DNA from: Cupriavidus sp. WGlv3
Lineage (GTDB): Bacteria > Pseudomonadota > Gammaproteobacteria > Burkholderiales > Burkholderiaceae
Direction: 5' to 3'
DNA: 64,000 nucleotides
Assembly (NCBI RefSeq): GCF_023952475.1
Contig: NZ_JALHRX010000008.1
Location: forward strand, 124,001-188,000
Part shown: piece after piece, positions 32,919 to 42,591 of the stretch
Layout of the letters: the number at the start of each line of letters is the position of its first letter
Position numbering within the stretch: position 1 is the first letter of the stretch
Made by a program: the position numbers and the translations under genes
Notes under the pieces: generated by a model
Database searches by the model: none
Seen by the model: only the letters and a program-made list of their open reading frames with translations
What the model was told of the DNA's origin: nothing

Positions 32919-35084
32919 ATGGAAGCACGTGCACTCGGGCGGCACGCGATGGCGCTCGCCCTGGGCGGCGCCACGGCCATCTTGCTGTTGGCCGGATGTG
33001 GTGGTGGCGATGGCGGTGGGGGCGGTGGTTCAGGTGGTGGCGGCACACCACCGCAGACGCGCACGCCCGCACTGACACTGAAGATCACCGGCACGCAGGA
33101 CTTCGCCGGCAGCTACGGCAGCGTGGGCCAGTATGAGCAGGTGACGGGCACTATCACCGGCGAGGTCGATCCCAAGGATCCCAAGAATGCGATCATCCAG
33201 GACCTGGGCCTGGCGCCGGTCAATACCAATGGCATGGTCGAGTACACGACCGATTTTGTCATGCTCAAGCCCAAGGACATGGGCAAGGCGGGCGGTGTGC
33301 TGCGCTACGACGCGCCGAACCGCGGCAACATTTTGACCATGCCGAACCCGGGCACGACGCCCGGCGACGCCGTCTATTTCGAGCGCGGCTACGTGTTCCT
33401 CTATTCGGCTTGGCAAGGCGATGTGCCCAAGTCGAACCCGGCGCGCCTGACCGTCACCGTGCCGGTGGCGAAGAATGCCGACGGCACTTCCATCACAGGC
33501 CCGTATCGCGCCGAGCTGGTGCCGACCACGGCAACCGCCTCGATGTCGCTGCCCGGCGGCGTGTTCAATGGCTCGATGATCCCCTACGTGCCGGCCAGCC
33601 TCGACAATACCCAGCCCGGCTACGCGCTGACCCGGCGCATCAACGAGACCGACGCCCGCGTAGCGATTCCCGCCAGCGACTGGAAATTCGCCAGGTGCGA
33701 TGGTGCCAACCCGTTCCCCGGCACCGCCGATCCGGCCAGCATCTGCCTGCGCGGCGGCTTCGATCCGCAGTATCTCTATGAACTGGTCTACGTGGCGAAG
33801 GACCCGAAGGTGATGGGCGTGGGCCTGGCCGCGCTGCGCGATGTCGTCAGCTTCTTCCGCAACAAGGCCGTCGACAGCGTCGGTACGCCGAACCCGATCG
33901 CCGGCCGCATCCGGCATGCCATCGGGCAGGGCACGTCGCAGTCGGGCAATGCGATGAAGACGTTCCTGCATCTGGGCTTCAACCAGGCGCTCGATGGTTC
34001 GACGGTGTTCGACGGCATCTACGCCCACGTGGCCGCGCGCCAGACCAATATCAACACGCGTTTTGCCGTGCCGGGCGGCGGTGGCGGGCTGCGCACCGAC
34101 CATACCGCGTTCGGGCAGACTGCGCCGCGCGCGCTGGACAAGGACTATGTCGACGATGTCGCCGGGACGACCGGCGGCGTGATGAAGCGCTGCGCGGCCA
34201 CCAGCACCTGCCCGAAGTTCTTCCTCGGCTTGTCCGGCACCGAGTTCTGGCAACTGCAGGGCTCGCCGGTACTGACCGACGCCAACGGCTTCACCGACCT
34301 GAAGCAGCCCGACAACGCCCGCATCTACTACTACGCAGGCGCCCAGCACGGCGGCCCGGGCGGCACGGCCAGCATCAACTATGTGCCGACCCGCAACGTC
34401 TATCCTGCCGGCACCGTCATTCATTTCAACGACACTTTCCGCGCGCTGTTCCTCGATCTGGAGGATTGGGTGGTGCGCGACACGGCGCCGCCGCCGAGCC
34501 AGGTGCCGGCGTTAGCCGACGGCACGCTGGTGCGGCCTTCGGCGCTGACGGTGCCGGTGATGAAAGGGCTGACGTGGCCGGTGTCCGGCGTGCAGACCGC
34601 GATTCCGGAGTTCCAGTACCTGGGCCGTTACAACGGCTACCCGCTGCTGGACTTCGGCTCGCAGTACCGGCGCGAGGATGAATCGGGCATCGCGTCGGTC
34701 CTGCCTCCCGCCTATCTGAACCGCGACTACGCAATCCTGGTGCCGCAGCTCGATGCCTCGACCGGCATTCCGCGTGCCGGCATCCGCAGCGTGGAAGCAC
34801 GCGCGCCGATCGGCACCAGTCTGGAGTTCAACTACGTGGCGACGCCGGGGATCGTCGACTTGTCCAACCTGACAGGCGCGTTTATCCCGTTCCACAAGAC
34901 CGAGGCGGCGCGCCAGGCCGCGGGGGACAGCAGGCCGTCGCTGGAGTCGCTGTATACGAACCAGGCCGGATATGTCGCGGCGGTTACGGCTGCGACTAAT
35001 GAACTGGTGGCGCAGCGCTTCCTGCTGCAGCGCGATGCTGATGCGATCATTGCGCGCGCGGTGGCGAATCCTGTGCTGCCGTGA
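32919..35084 (+). CDS. Lipoprotein alpha/beta hydrolase-domain protein (Abhydrolase_10 type)
   Basis: 721 residues. Lipobox LLLAGC (Cys27) is followed directly by a Gly/Ser run to about residue 42, then a large hydrolase region. GTSQSGNAMKTFLHLGFN at 338-355 matches the nucleophile elbow of this family (likely Ser342). Probably an envelope esterase of unknown substrate. ATG 32919 follows GAGGAG. A short hairpin (TCCCGT/ACGGGA, 32866-32884) and a TATAGT box lie in the 163-base upstream gap. It stands alone. Confidence 0.85.
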   Translation: MEARALGRHAMALALGGATAILLLAGCGGGDGGGGGGSGGGGTPPQTRTPALTLKITGTQDFAGSYGSVGQYEQVTGTITGEVDPKDPKNAIIQDLGLAPVNTNGMVEYTTDFVMLKPKDMGKAGGVLRYDAPNRGNILTMPNPGTTPGDAVYFERGYVFLYSAWQGDVPKSNPARLTVTVPVAKNADGTSITGPYRAELVPTTATASMSLPGGVFNGSMIPYVPASLDNTQPGYALTRRINETDARVAIPASDWKFARCDGANPFPGTADPASICLRGGFDPQYLYELVYVAKDPKVMGVGLAALRDVVSFFRNKAVDSVGTPNPIAGRIRHAIGQGTSQSGNAMKTFLHLGFNQALDGSTVFDGIYAHVAARQTNINTRFAVPGGGGGLRTDHTAFGQTAPRALDKDYVDDVAGTTGGVMKRCAATSTCPKFFLGLSGTEFWQLQGSPVLTDANGFTDLKQPDNARIYYYAGAQHGGPGGTASINYVPTRNVYPAGTVIHFNDTFRALFLDLEDWVVRDTAPPPSQVPALADGTLVRPSALTVPVMKGLTWPVSGVQTAIPEFQYLGRYNGYPLLDFGSQYRREDESGIASVLPPAYLNRDYAILVPQLDASTGIPRAGIRSVEARAPIGTSLEFNYVATPGIVDLSNLTGAFIPFHKTEAARQAAGDSRPSLESLYTNQAGYVAAVTAATNELVAQRFLLQRDADAIIARAVANPVLP

Positions 35085-35273
35085 CGTACGGCCGCTGGTT
35101 GGCCATCTCGATCAGCATCACGCCCCCCGCCCGGCGGGTGGTTGGCGTACGATCGCGATAGGTGCCGGTCAGCGGCGCCGTCCGTTCGACGCGGTTTGCC
35201 GCCAGTGCAGGGGCGGCGAAGGAGATGGCGGCGGTGCTGTGCCCGCACTGAGCGGAGCCGCAAGGCTCCCCGC

Positions 35274-36281
35274 TCAGCGCTTGCGAGCGGCAGCCGCCGC
35301 CACCGCGCGCGCGGCCAGCAACGGCACCGGCTCGGCCATGAAAACCTCGCTGGCGCGGTCCATGACTAGCTCGCGAAACAGGCGAGCCGGCGTGCGCGGC
35401 GTGAGTTCGCCGTTCCACACTGCCACCACCGGCTCCACGCGGCTGCCGAGTTCGAAGCGAAGCACCCTTCCCACCTTGGCCAGGGTGAGCTGCGCGGCGA
35501 TGCGCTCCGGAAACACCGCCAGGAAATGACCCGCCTGCAACAGGCTGGCCGTGGCGGCCACATCGCTGGTGCGGATGCCAAGCGTGGGCACTGGGGCGTC
35601 CAGCGCCTGGAACGCCGAATGCAGCAAGTGAAGCATGCGCGAGCCGGCCACCGGAATACACCATTGCTGTCCGGACAGTTCACGTGCCGTCAGCTTGCGG
35701 CGCGTCAGCAGCGGATGGTCCTGGCTGGCGACGATCACCACCTTCTGTGCCGGGACCACTGGCGCCGCGCGCAGCGCGGGTAGCGACAGGCGCGGATCGT
35801 CATAGGCGAACAGCAGATCCAGCGAGCCATCCACAAGCTGATCCGCCAGTTCGCCGATGCCGCCTTCGATCACGCTGATCTCCACGCGCGGGTGATCCCG
35901 GTAGAAGTCGCTCATCGCCCGTGCCAGGAAGGGCTGCACCGACATCGTCCGGAACGCGATGCGCAACGCCCCCTGGCTGCCGGCGCGCACCGCCTCCAGC
36001 GATTCGGCGAGCCGTTCCAGCTGCGCCAGCAAGACCGCCGCATGCGCCGCCATCTCCCTGCCGGGATCGGTCAGCCGCAGGCCGCGGCGGCTGCGCTCGA
36101 ACAGTGGCATGCCCACGATGTCTTCGATCTCGGCCAGTGTCTTGGACACCGCGGCGGGGCTGACATGGAAGCGCACGGCGACCGCGGCGGCGGTCTGCAT
36201 TTCGCTCAACGCCAGCATGATGCGCAGATGCCGCAGCTTGAGGCGGCCAAGCAGGGTATGGGCGAAGGTTTCGGCGGGCAT
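35274..36281 (-). CDS. LysR-family regulator of the Bug/MlrC operon
   Basis: 335 residues. HTH at about 13-75 (RLKLRHLRIMLALSEMQTAA, VSPAAVSKTLAEIEDIVGMP), effector domain after 100. The N-terminal pattern resembles GbpR/CbbR-type regulators of sugar or aromatic acid genes. It is divergent from the Bug operon across 170 bases containing two inverted repeats, so local control is likely. The 190 bases after its stop (35085-35273) hold no gene I can support. Confidence 0.9.
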   Translation of the reverse strand: MPAETFAHTLLGRLKLRHLRIMLALSEMQTAAAVAVRFHVSPAAVSKTLAEIEDIVGMPLFERSRRGLRLTDPGREMAAHAAVLLAQLERLAESLEAVRAGSQGALRIAFRTMSVQPFLARAMSDFYRDHPRVEISVIEGGIGELADQLVDGSLDLLFAYDDPRLSLPALRAAPVVPAQKVVIVASQDHPLLTRRKLTARELSGQQWCIPVAGSRMLHLLHSAFQALDAPVPTLGIRTSDVAATASLLQAGHFLAVFPERIAAQLTLAKVGRVLRFELGSRVEPVVAVWNGELTPRTPARLFRELVMDRASEVFMAEPVPLLAARAVAAAAARKR

Positions 36282-36323
36282 GGCAGGCGACGCTTCGGCG
36301 GGGTTGAATGGCTCATTTTATGA

Positions 36324-36380
36324 GTTAACCATCTGATTAACAAACAGCGAGTTTTATTCGCTTTTGCTATCGGAACCGAT
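36324..36380. promoter_or_regulatory. Divergent LysR/Bug operator region
   Basis: Two inverted repeats: GTTAA-N8-TTAAC (36324-36341), near the LysR start, and ATCGG-AA-CCGAT (36369-36380). CATATAGT just after the second could be a -10 box for the Bug operon. The arrangement fits one autoregulatory and one activating site. Confidence 0.55.
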
Positions 36381-36451
36381 CCCATATAGTCGGCGCATCA
36401 CCTGATTCATTCCAGGCCATCACAAGGCAATCAGACCTCAGGAGGAGACCC

Positions 36452-37438
36452 ATGGAAGCAGTATGCCGTTTGCGCTCGACCATGCGCTGCATGCTTGCCG
36501 GCGCAGCCTTGCTAACGGCCACTTGCGCAAGCGCTGCGACCGCGTGGCCCGACCGGCCGCTGCGCCTGGTCGTGCCGTTCCCGGCCGGCGGTTCCTACGA
36601 CATCATTGGCCGCACGCTCGCGCGCAAGCTGGAACAGCGGCTGGGGCAGCCGGTGGTGGTGGAAAACATCGCTGGCGGCGCGACCGTGCCGGGCGTGTCG
36701 TCAGTGCTCAAGGAGAAGGCCGACGGCAATACCCTGCTGCTGGCCAGCGACGGCACCCTCAGTATCAATCCGTACACGATCAAGGGCCTGCGCTATCGGC
36801 CCGATGACCTGACGCCGGTGACCATCGTCAGCACCGTGCCGCACTGGATCATCACGCGCGCCGACCGCAAGGAGACCACGCTGAGTGAACTGAAAAGGCA
36901 TATCCAGCGCAATCCAGGCAAGGTGTCGATCAGCATCAACGTCGTCGCGGGGGCCGCCCACCTCGGCCTGGCCGACTGGAAGCGCCGCAATGGCCTGGAC
37001 TTCACCATCGTTCCGTACCGCGGCTCGCCGCCCGCCATGGCGGATCTGATTGGCGGCCAGACTTATGCCCATGTCGATGTGATCGGCTCTTCGGTCAACT
37101 ACGTACAGGATGGCAAGGCCAGGCCCCTGGCCGTGCTGCAGGCGGAGCCGGTTACGCAGTTTTCCGCCCTCGCAACGCAGAGGGCGGGTGGCGCGGATGC
37201 ACTGCAGGTACGCGGCAACCTGGCGCTGGTGGTCAAGACGGGTACGCCGGCCCCGGTCATCGACCGGCTCTACCAGGAAGTGAAGGCCAGCGTGCATGAA
37301 GCGGACTTCGCCGCACGCCTGAAGACGCTTGCCTACGAGCCGGTACTTTCCACCCCCGAGCAGGCCCGCCGCTTCCTGCAAGCCGAAACGATCCGCTACG
37401 GCGCCATTGCACGCGCGGTCGATCTCGAATCCAACTGA
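36452..37438 (+). CDS. Bug-family periplasmic solute-binding protein 1
   Basis: 328 residues with a signal peptide ending near CASA, then WPDRPLRLVVPFPAGGSYDI, the typical Bug (TctC) opening that binds carboxylates. ATG 36452 has AGGAGGAG upstream. No TctA/TctB permease genes are nearby, as is common for orphan Bug proteins. First gene of the Bug/MlrC/Bug operon. Confidence 0.93.
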   Translation: MEAVCRLRSTMRCMLAGAALLTATCASAATAWPDRPLRLVVPFPAGGSYDIIGRTLARKLEQRLGQPVVVENIAGGATVPGVSSVLKEKADGNTLLLASDGTLSINPYTIKGLRYRPDDLTPVTIVSTVPHWIITRADRKETTLSELKRHIQRNPGKVSISINVVAGAAHLGLADWKRRNGLDFTIVPYRGSPPAMADLIGGQTYAHVDVIGSSVNYVQDGKARPLAVLQAEPVTQFSALATQRAGGADALQVRGNLALVVKTGTPAPVIDRLYQEVKASVHEADFAARLKTLAYEPVLSTPEQARRFLQAETIRYGAIARAVDLESN

Positions 37439-37464
37439 ACCTTTCACGCTGTCGGAGCCAGTCC

Positions 37465-38964
37465 ATGCGCTTTGTCATTGCCCTGATGCGGCATGAAACC
37501 AATACCTTTTCGCCGATTACCACGCCACTGAGCTCCTTCAACCGCGGCAGCACTGATGGCCCGCTTTACGGCGACGACGCAGTGCGCGCCTGTCAGGGCA
37601 CCAACAGCGCCGCGGCCGCATTCATCGATATCGCTCGGCGCCAGGGCGACGAATTCGTGATGCCATTGATGGCGAACGCAGTGCCTAGCGGCATGGTCAC
37701 GGCCGAAGCGTTCGAGTCGATGGCGGGCACCATCGTGGAGGCGGTACGCGCGGGCTGCGATGCGGTGATGCTGGACCTGCATGGCGCCATGGTGGCCGAG
37801 GGTTATCCGGATGCCGAAGGCGAGTTGCTGGCCCGCATACGCGCCGTCGCGCCGCAGACGCCGATCGCGGTATCGCTCGATTTCCACGCCAACTTCAGCG
37901 CTGCACTGGTCGACAATGCGACCGTGATCGCCGGCTACTGCACCTATCCCCACGTGGACGTGTATGAGACCGGCGCACGCGCCGCCCGTACCCTGATGGC
38001 GGCGTTGCGAGGCGAGGCCCGCCCGGTGTTGCTGTGGCGCACGCTGCCGATGCTGACTCACATGCTGCGCCAGACCCCGCGCGCGCAACCCATGAAGGAC
38101 ATCATGGAGCGTGCGATGACGGCCGAGCGCGATGGCGAGGTGCTCAACGCGTCGGTGTTCGGTGGCTTTCCGCTTGCCGATATCCCGCATACGGGCCTGG
38201 CAGTGGTGATCGTGGCTGAGACCACCAGAATCGAAGCGGGCCGGCGCTTGCTCGACGAGCTCTGCGGCATGGCGTGGGAACGCCGGGCTGATTTCGTCTT
38301 CCCGATCGAGCCGATGGCAGAATCCATCGCGCGCGCCAGGACGCTCCCGCAAGGTCCGGTCGTGCTGGTGGATCATGGCGACAACTGTGGTGCAGGCGGG
38401 CCAACGGACGAAATGACGGTGTTGGGCGAAGTCCTGCGCCAGGGGCTCGAAGGCGTGGTCGCCGGGCCGTTCTGGGATCCGGGTGCCGTGGTGGAATTGA
38501 TTGCCGCCGGCGTAGGGCAGTCCGTCACGCTCGATGTGGGCGGCAAGACCGACATGCCGGCGCTGGACCTGAAGGGCCGCCCGCTGAGATTGACCGGCCG
38601 GGTGCAGTGCATTACCGACGGCAACTATCAGGTCACCGGCCCGATGTTCACGGGCATGAAACTGAGCCTGGGTCGCACCGTGGTGCTGGATGTCGCGGGG
38701 ACGTTGGTGGTGATCTGCGAAAAACCGCAGGAGCCGTTCGATACCGGCGTGTTCACGCACGCGGGCATCGACCTGTCGCGCCGCAAGTACATCCTGATCA
38801 AGTCGCGCCAGCATTTCCGCGCCGGGTTCGAGCCGATCGCCAGCGAGATCGTGCTGGTGGCCGGCCCCGGTGTCTGCAGCTCCGACTACAGCCAGTTTCC
38901 GTTCCGCAACCTGCGCCGCCCCATCTATCCACTGGAAGCGCACACTGAGCTGGATGCCGCCTGA
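37465..38964 (+). CDS. M81-family metallohydrolase (MlrC-like)
   Basis: 499 residues, the full length of the family. MRHETNTFSPITTPLSSF opens the protein; metal-site motifs include LDLHGAM, SLDFHANFS and DHGDNCGAGGPTDEM. MlrC cleaves linearised microcystin peptides in sphingomonads, but most homologues have other, unknown amide or peptide substrates. It lies between two Bug genes, suggesting uptake and hydrolysis of one compound. Confidence 0.9.
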   Translation: MRFVIALMRHETNTFSPITTPLSSFNRGSTDGPLYGDDAVRACQGTNSAAAAFIDIARRQGDEFVMPLMANAVPSGMVTAEAFESMAGTIVEAVRAGCDAVMLDLHGAMVAEGYPDAEGELLARIRAVAPQTPIAVSLDFHANFSAALVDNATVIAGYCTYPHVDVYETGARAARTLMAALRGEARPVLLWRTLPMLTHMLRQTPRAQPMKDIMERAMTAERDGEVLNASVFGGFPLADIPHTGLAVVIVAETTRIEAGRRLLDELCGMAWERRADFVFPIEPMAESIARARTLPQGPVVLVDHGDNCGAGGPTDEMTVLGEVLRQGLEGVVAGPFWDPGAVVELIAAGVGQSVTLDVGGKTDMPALDLKGRPLRLTGRVQCITDGNYQVTGPMFTGMKLSLGRTVVLDVAGTLVVICEKPQEPFDTGVFTHAGIDLSRRKYILIKSRQHFRAGFEPIASEIVLVAGPGVCSSDYSQFPFRNLRRPIYPLEAHTELDAA

Positions 38965-38997
38965 GCGCAGCGGCCCCCGTCAACTGGAGTGACCCGC

Positions 38998-39996
38998 ATG
39001 CAATTTCCGAATCCCTTGCAACGGCTGGCCCCCGCGCTGGCATTGGCTCTGGCCCTGGGTATCAGTGCCGCTCCCGCCATGGCCCGCGCCGCCAGCGGCG
39101 AAGCGCCCGTGCGCATCGTCGTCGGCTTTGCGGCCGGTGGCGCGCTCGACATTTTTGCGCGAACGCTTGCTGAAAAATTGCGGGTCTCGCTCGACACGCC
39201 TGTGCTGGTCGAGAACCGCCCGGGCGCATCGGCGCGGCTGGCACTGGAGAACGTCAAACGCGCGCCGCCGGATGGCAAGACGGTGCTGATTTCCCCCGCG
39301 CCGCCGTTCACCATCTTTCCGCTGACCTACAAGCGCCTGGCCTATGACCCCGACAAGGACCTGGTTCCGGTGGCCTACCTGGCCGACGTGCCGCTGGTGG
39401 CGTCTGCCAGCGTCAACCAGCCCTATCGGACCATGCCGGAATACCTGGCGTGGGTGAAGCGCAACCCGGACAAGGGCGGCGTCGGCCTGGTCACGCTCGG
39501 CGGCAGTATTCATTTCGGGGTGCTGTCGCTCGGAAAATCGATCGGCGTGCCATTGCTGCCCACCGCCTATCGCGGCGCCGTCATGATGCTGGCCGATGAG
39601 ATCGGCGGCACGCTGCCGCTGGGGATCGATGCGGTGGGCGGGCAGATGGAACTGTACCGGGCGGGCAGGATACGGTTCCTCGGCGTCACCGGGACCCGCC
39701 GCTCGACGCTGCTGCCTGACGTGCCAACGCTGGCGGAGGCGGGCGCGCCAGGTTTCGAGGCGGCATCCGGCTGGTACTCGGCTTTTGTGCCGGCCGGGAC
39801 GCCGCCGGCTGCGGTGGCGAGGATCGAGAAGGCGCTGCTCGACGCTGTCAAGGACCCCGCGGTGCGCGACAAGATGTCGGCGCTGGGCATGGAAATGAAC
39901 GGCAAGCCGGGAGATTCCTTGCGCAAGCTGATCCAGACGCAGCGCGCGCAGTGGCAGCCGGCGGTCGCGGCCTCGGGCTTTACGGCCAGCGAATGA
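38998..39996 (+). CDS. Bug-family periplasmic solute-binding protein 2
   Basis: 332 residues from ATG 38998, set by GGAG eight bases upstream (a GTG at 38989 overlaps that site). Signal peptide ends near AMARA; mature part starts VRIVVGFAAGGALDIFARTL. Distinct from the first Bug protein, so the operon may bind two ligands or both forms of one. Ends next to a converging gene with a shared hairpin. Confidence 0.92.
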   Translation: MQFPNPLQRLAPALALALALGISAAPAMARAASGEAPVRIVVGFAAGGALDIFARTLAEKLRVSLDTPVLVENRPGASARLALENVKRAPPDGKTVLISPAPPFTIFPLTYKRLAYDPDKDLVPVAYLADVPLVASASVNQPYRTMPEYLAWVKRNPDKGGVGLVTLGGSIHFGVLSLGKSIGVPLLPTAYRGAVMMLADEIGGTLPLGIDAVGGQMELYRAGRIRFLGVTGTRRSTLLPDVPTLAEAGAPGFEAASGWYSAFVPAGTPPAAVARIEKALLDAVKDPAVRDKMSALGMEMNGKPGDSLRKLIQTQRAQWQPAVAASGFTASE

Positions 39997-40003
39997 GGCC
40001 CCT

Positions 40004-40049
40004 CGACAGGCTACGGCGCGGCAGGTATCGCATGCTGCCTAGCCTGTCG
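40004..40049. terminator. Bidirectional hairpin between convergent genes
   Basis: CGACAGGCTA (40004-40013) pairs perfectly with TAGCCTGTCG (40040-40049), with an inner stem GGCAG/CTGCC. The right arm contains the stop of the glycosylase gene. There is no T-run, so it would act as a weak or factor-aided terminator for both sides. Confidence 0.5.
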
Positions 40050-40674
40050 GCATATCGCCAGGCCGCAGCAACAGCCTGACCCGCTCCCGCAACATCGGCA
40101 ACACCTCGCTCTCGAACCATGGATGCTGCTTGAACCACGGCTGGTTGCGCGGCGACGGGTGCGGCAGCGGTATGAAGCCTGGCGTGTAGTCCTGCCACGC
40201 CCGGACGGTTTCGGTCAGCGTCGGCTTGCGGCGCGCCCCGAGGAAATGCCGCTGCGCGTACTGCCCGACCAGCAGGGTCAGCGCGATCGACGGCAGTTGC
40301 GCCAGCAGGCGATCCATCCACAGGGGCGCGCATTCCGGGCGCGGCGGGTTGTCGCCGCCTTTGCCGCGGCCCGGATAGCACAAGCCCATCGGAATGATGG
40401 CGAATTGCGAGGCATCGCAGAAGGTGGCGTCGTCGACGCCGAGCCACTGCCGCAGCCGATCGCCGCTGGCATCGTTCCATGGAATGCCGGTCTCGTGCAC
40501 GCGCGTTCCCGGCGCCTGGCCGACGATCAGGATGCGCGCGCCGGCGCCGGCGCGCACTACCGGACGCGGGCCGAGCGGCAAGTGCTGCGCGCAGGCGCGG
40601 CAGGTGCGGACCTCGGCCAGCAGGGCATCGAGCGCGGCCGGTTGGTGACGCTGGGTTTTGCGCGGTAAGTCCAT
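40039..40674 (-). CDS. Uracil-DNA glycosylase superfamily protein, probable 4Fe-4S type
   Basis: 211 residues. GQAPGTRVHETGIPWNDASG is the uracil/water-activating motif region, and LPHPSPRN the second. Four cysteines (C25, C28, C99, C115; spacing C-X2-C and C-X15-C) match the cluster ligands of family 4 glycosylases. It would remove uracil or deaminated bases from DNA. The first motif differs from family 4 canonical sequence (GEAPG), so specificity may vary. Confidence 0.82.
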   Translation of the reverse strand: MDLPRKTQRHQPAALDALLAEVRTCRACAQHLPLGPRPVVRAGAGARILIVGQAPGTRVHETGIPWNDASGDRLRQWLGVDDATFCDASQFAIIPMGLCYPGRGKGGDNPPRPECAPLWMDRLLAQLPSIALTLLVGQYAQRHFLGARRKPTLTETVRAWQDYTPGFIPLPHPSPRNQPWFKQHPWFESEVLPMLRERVRLLLRPGDMPTG

Positions 40675-40729
40675 TCCTGCACCCGTCCGGACAATTCGTC
40701 CTCAGTTTCGCGCGGAGCCCGCGGCCGCG

Positions 40730-41425
40730 TCAGAAGCTCAGCCCGATCGAGACCACGGCGATCTGGTCGTGCGCGGCGGGGTTGAACCAGTAGACCGCAC
40801 CGGAGACGTGCTTCCCTTTCACTTGCGCAAACACGCCGCGCTGCAGATTGCGGCCATTGTCGGGCACACGCGTGCGCTGGGCCGCCAGGCCAAGCCGCAG
40901 CCAGTCACGGGGGCGCCAGGCCAGCTCGCTCCATGCATAGGCGTACCCGGACGGTTCGGCGTCCGGCACGTACTCGAACTCGATATAGGCATCGGCATAG
41001 CGGCCGGTCAGCGTGGCCTCGAACCCGCCCACGACGCTGTGCGTGCTGCCGGTGACCACGCCGAGGATCGGCGTGAAATCCAGCCGCAACGCATCACCCC
41101 AGCCAAGGTTGTAGCCGACGAAGAATGAGTACGCATCCATGCCTTCGTAGTTGCTGCGCGCCTCCAGATGCAGGACGCCACGCTTGGCGATGGCGATGCC
41201 CGTGACATAGGCTTCGCTGCCGCGCGGCAGGTTGAGGTAAGCCGAGACCCCGCCGCTCCACGCCGGCGCCTCCGCGGTCGTGCCGCTGTCTTCGGCGGCA
41301 TGCAAGGGCAGCGGCGCGATCGCCGCTGCCAGCACCAGGCAGCGTGCGGCCTGTCGCGCAGCCAGTAGCGCGGCCCGCATGGGCGGTGGTGCCGCCGGAC
41401 GTGCAGCGCTGCCTCCGGCCTGCAT
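40730..41425 (-). CDS. Exported beta-barrel-like envelope protein
   Basis: 231 residues with a signal peptide ending near LHAAE. The rest has alternating hydrophobic strands and a terminal aromatic residue (AVVSIGLSF), typical of a small outer-membrane barrel; I recognise no specific family. ATG 41425 is two bases after the stop of the upstream membrane protein gene, so the two are coupled. Confidence 0.65.
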   Translation of the reverse strand: MQAGGSAARPAAPPPMRAALLAARQAARCLVLAAAIAPLPLHAAEDSGTTAEAPAWSGGVSAYLNLPRGSEAYVTGIAIAKRGVLHLEARSNYEGMDAYSFFVGYNLGWGDALRLDFTPILGVVTGSTHSVVGGFEATLTGRYADAYIEFEYVPDAEPSGYAYAWSELAWRPRDWLRLGLAAQRTRVPDNGRNLQRGVFAQVKGKHVSGAVYWFNPAAHDQIAVVSIGLSF

Positions 41426-41427
41426 GG

Positions 41428-42105
41428 TCAGCCCCCAAGCGCGATGATGGCCATGGTCAGTGCAACCCCGACCAGCGTCATCATCGCACCCGCGATCCAT
41501 CCGCCGAAGCCGGCATGGCGCCCAAGTGCGATGCCAGCCCCGAACAGCATCAGGATGGTCAGTACGCGCGATACCAGCAGCGCCGTGGAGACGTCCGCAA
41601 ACACGATAAACGGCAGGGCCACCGGGAACGTCGCAAGCACCACCAGCAGGAAGATCCCGACCGCTGCCAGCAGATCCTGTACGCTCAGCGCCGGGCGCGC
41701 GGGCAGGTCGGCAGTGCGGGCGATGCGGCCTCGCATGGCTTCCAGCTCGGCATCGTCGACCAGCGTGCGCAAGGCCGGCGAAAGCGCGTCACGCAGGCGC
41801 GCGATGGCGTCGCCCGGGTCACCGGCATTGCGAACCGCCTTGACCAGGGAGAGCCTGCGTCCGCGCTCGGTCAGCGTGCGCACCAGATACATCACGGCGT
41901 CGGCCAGCCCCCAGGCCAGGTTGCAGCCCAGCGCCGTGAAGAACATCGTGCGCGGGGCATCCGCCGGCGCGCCGACGGCCGACACGGCCCCCACGAAGGT
42001 CAAGGCCATGAACAGGCCAAAGCACATCTCGCATACGCGGTCGACGGTATCGAGCAGTCGCGGCCGCGCTTCGGCCGCCTGGGGATCTACGGAAGTAGTC
42101 AGCAC
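41428..42105 (-). CDS. VIT-like integral membrane protein
   Basis: About 225 residues with five predicted helices. DTVDRVCEMCFGLFMALTFV and ALGCNLAWGLADAVMYLV resemble proteins annotated as VIT/CCC1-like, which include iron/manganese vacuolar transporters, but transport is unproved for this branch. The start is uncertain: GTG 42105 fits the conserved part; an ATG at 42348 would add 81 residues with no membrane or signal character. Coupled to the envelope protein gene downstream. Confidence 0.65.
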   Translation of the reverse strand: MLTTSVDPQAAEARPRLLDTVDRVCEMCFGLFMALTFVGAVSAVGAPADAPRTMFFTALGCNLAWGLADAVMYLVRTLTERGRRLSLVKAVRNAGDPGDAIARLRDALSPALRTLVDDAELEAMRGRIARTADLPARPALSVQDLLAAVGIFLLVVLATFPVALPFIVFADVSTALLVSRVLTILMLFGAGIALGRHAGFGGWIAGAMMTLVGVALTMAIIALGG

Positions 42106-42591
42106 TGGTTGCACCCGGCAGCAACTGCCCACGGCGAAGGTCTGCGACGAAGCCGTCGCACCCCTGCCGGGGGCGACAGCATCGAGCCCGCGGCTCCCGG
42201 GCGGGCGGCTTCCCGGGGGCGCGATCAGACGGCGAAGGCGGCGCCGCCGGCACTCGCCAACCGCCGCCGCGTTTAGTGTAGGCAAAGATCCACACCGATG
42301 ATAGCGGCGCATGGTGCGGAAACGACCTGTCGGAGTGTGCGTCAGCACGGCGAATCTTTAGTACGAATCCCGCGTGAAGGTGCTCCAGGCGGGCGCGGCC
42401 TGGCTGGCATCGCCCGGTTGTCCGGAATGCGCGCTTTCGAGCGGACCTGCAGTGGTTGGCCGATGCCGCGCGCATGACGTAGTTTACAAGGGCAAGGCGC
42501 CCCTGCCGCCGGCCCCGCCGGCGCAAGCCATGCGCAGCCGCGCAGCGGTCACGGCATGCCAGGCGGTGCCCCGGTCGTCCAGGAGCCAGCC
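42106..42591. other. Divergent intergenic region without a supported gene
   Basis: 486 bases between the membrane protein and the sugar dehydrogenase genes. The left part may be 5-prime coding if the ATG at 42348 is used. The right part is GC-rich and without clear promoter, repeat or conserved frame. Confidence 0.4.

Noticed and set aside
35047..35664. Reverse-strand frame over the gap between the lipoprotein hydrolase and LysR genes
   Set aside because: It overlaps most of the LysR coding region in another frame, and the part in the gap shows no domain or ribosome site.
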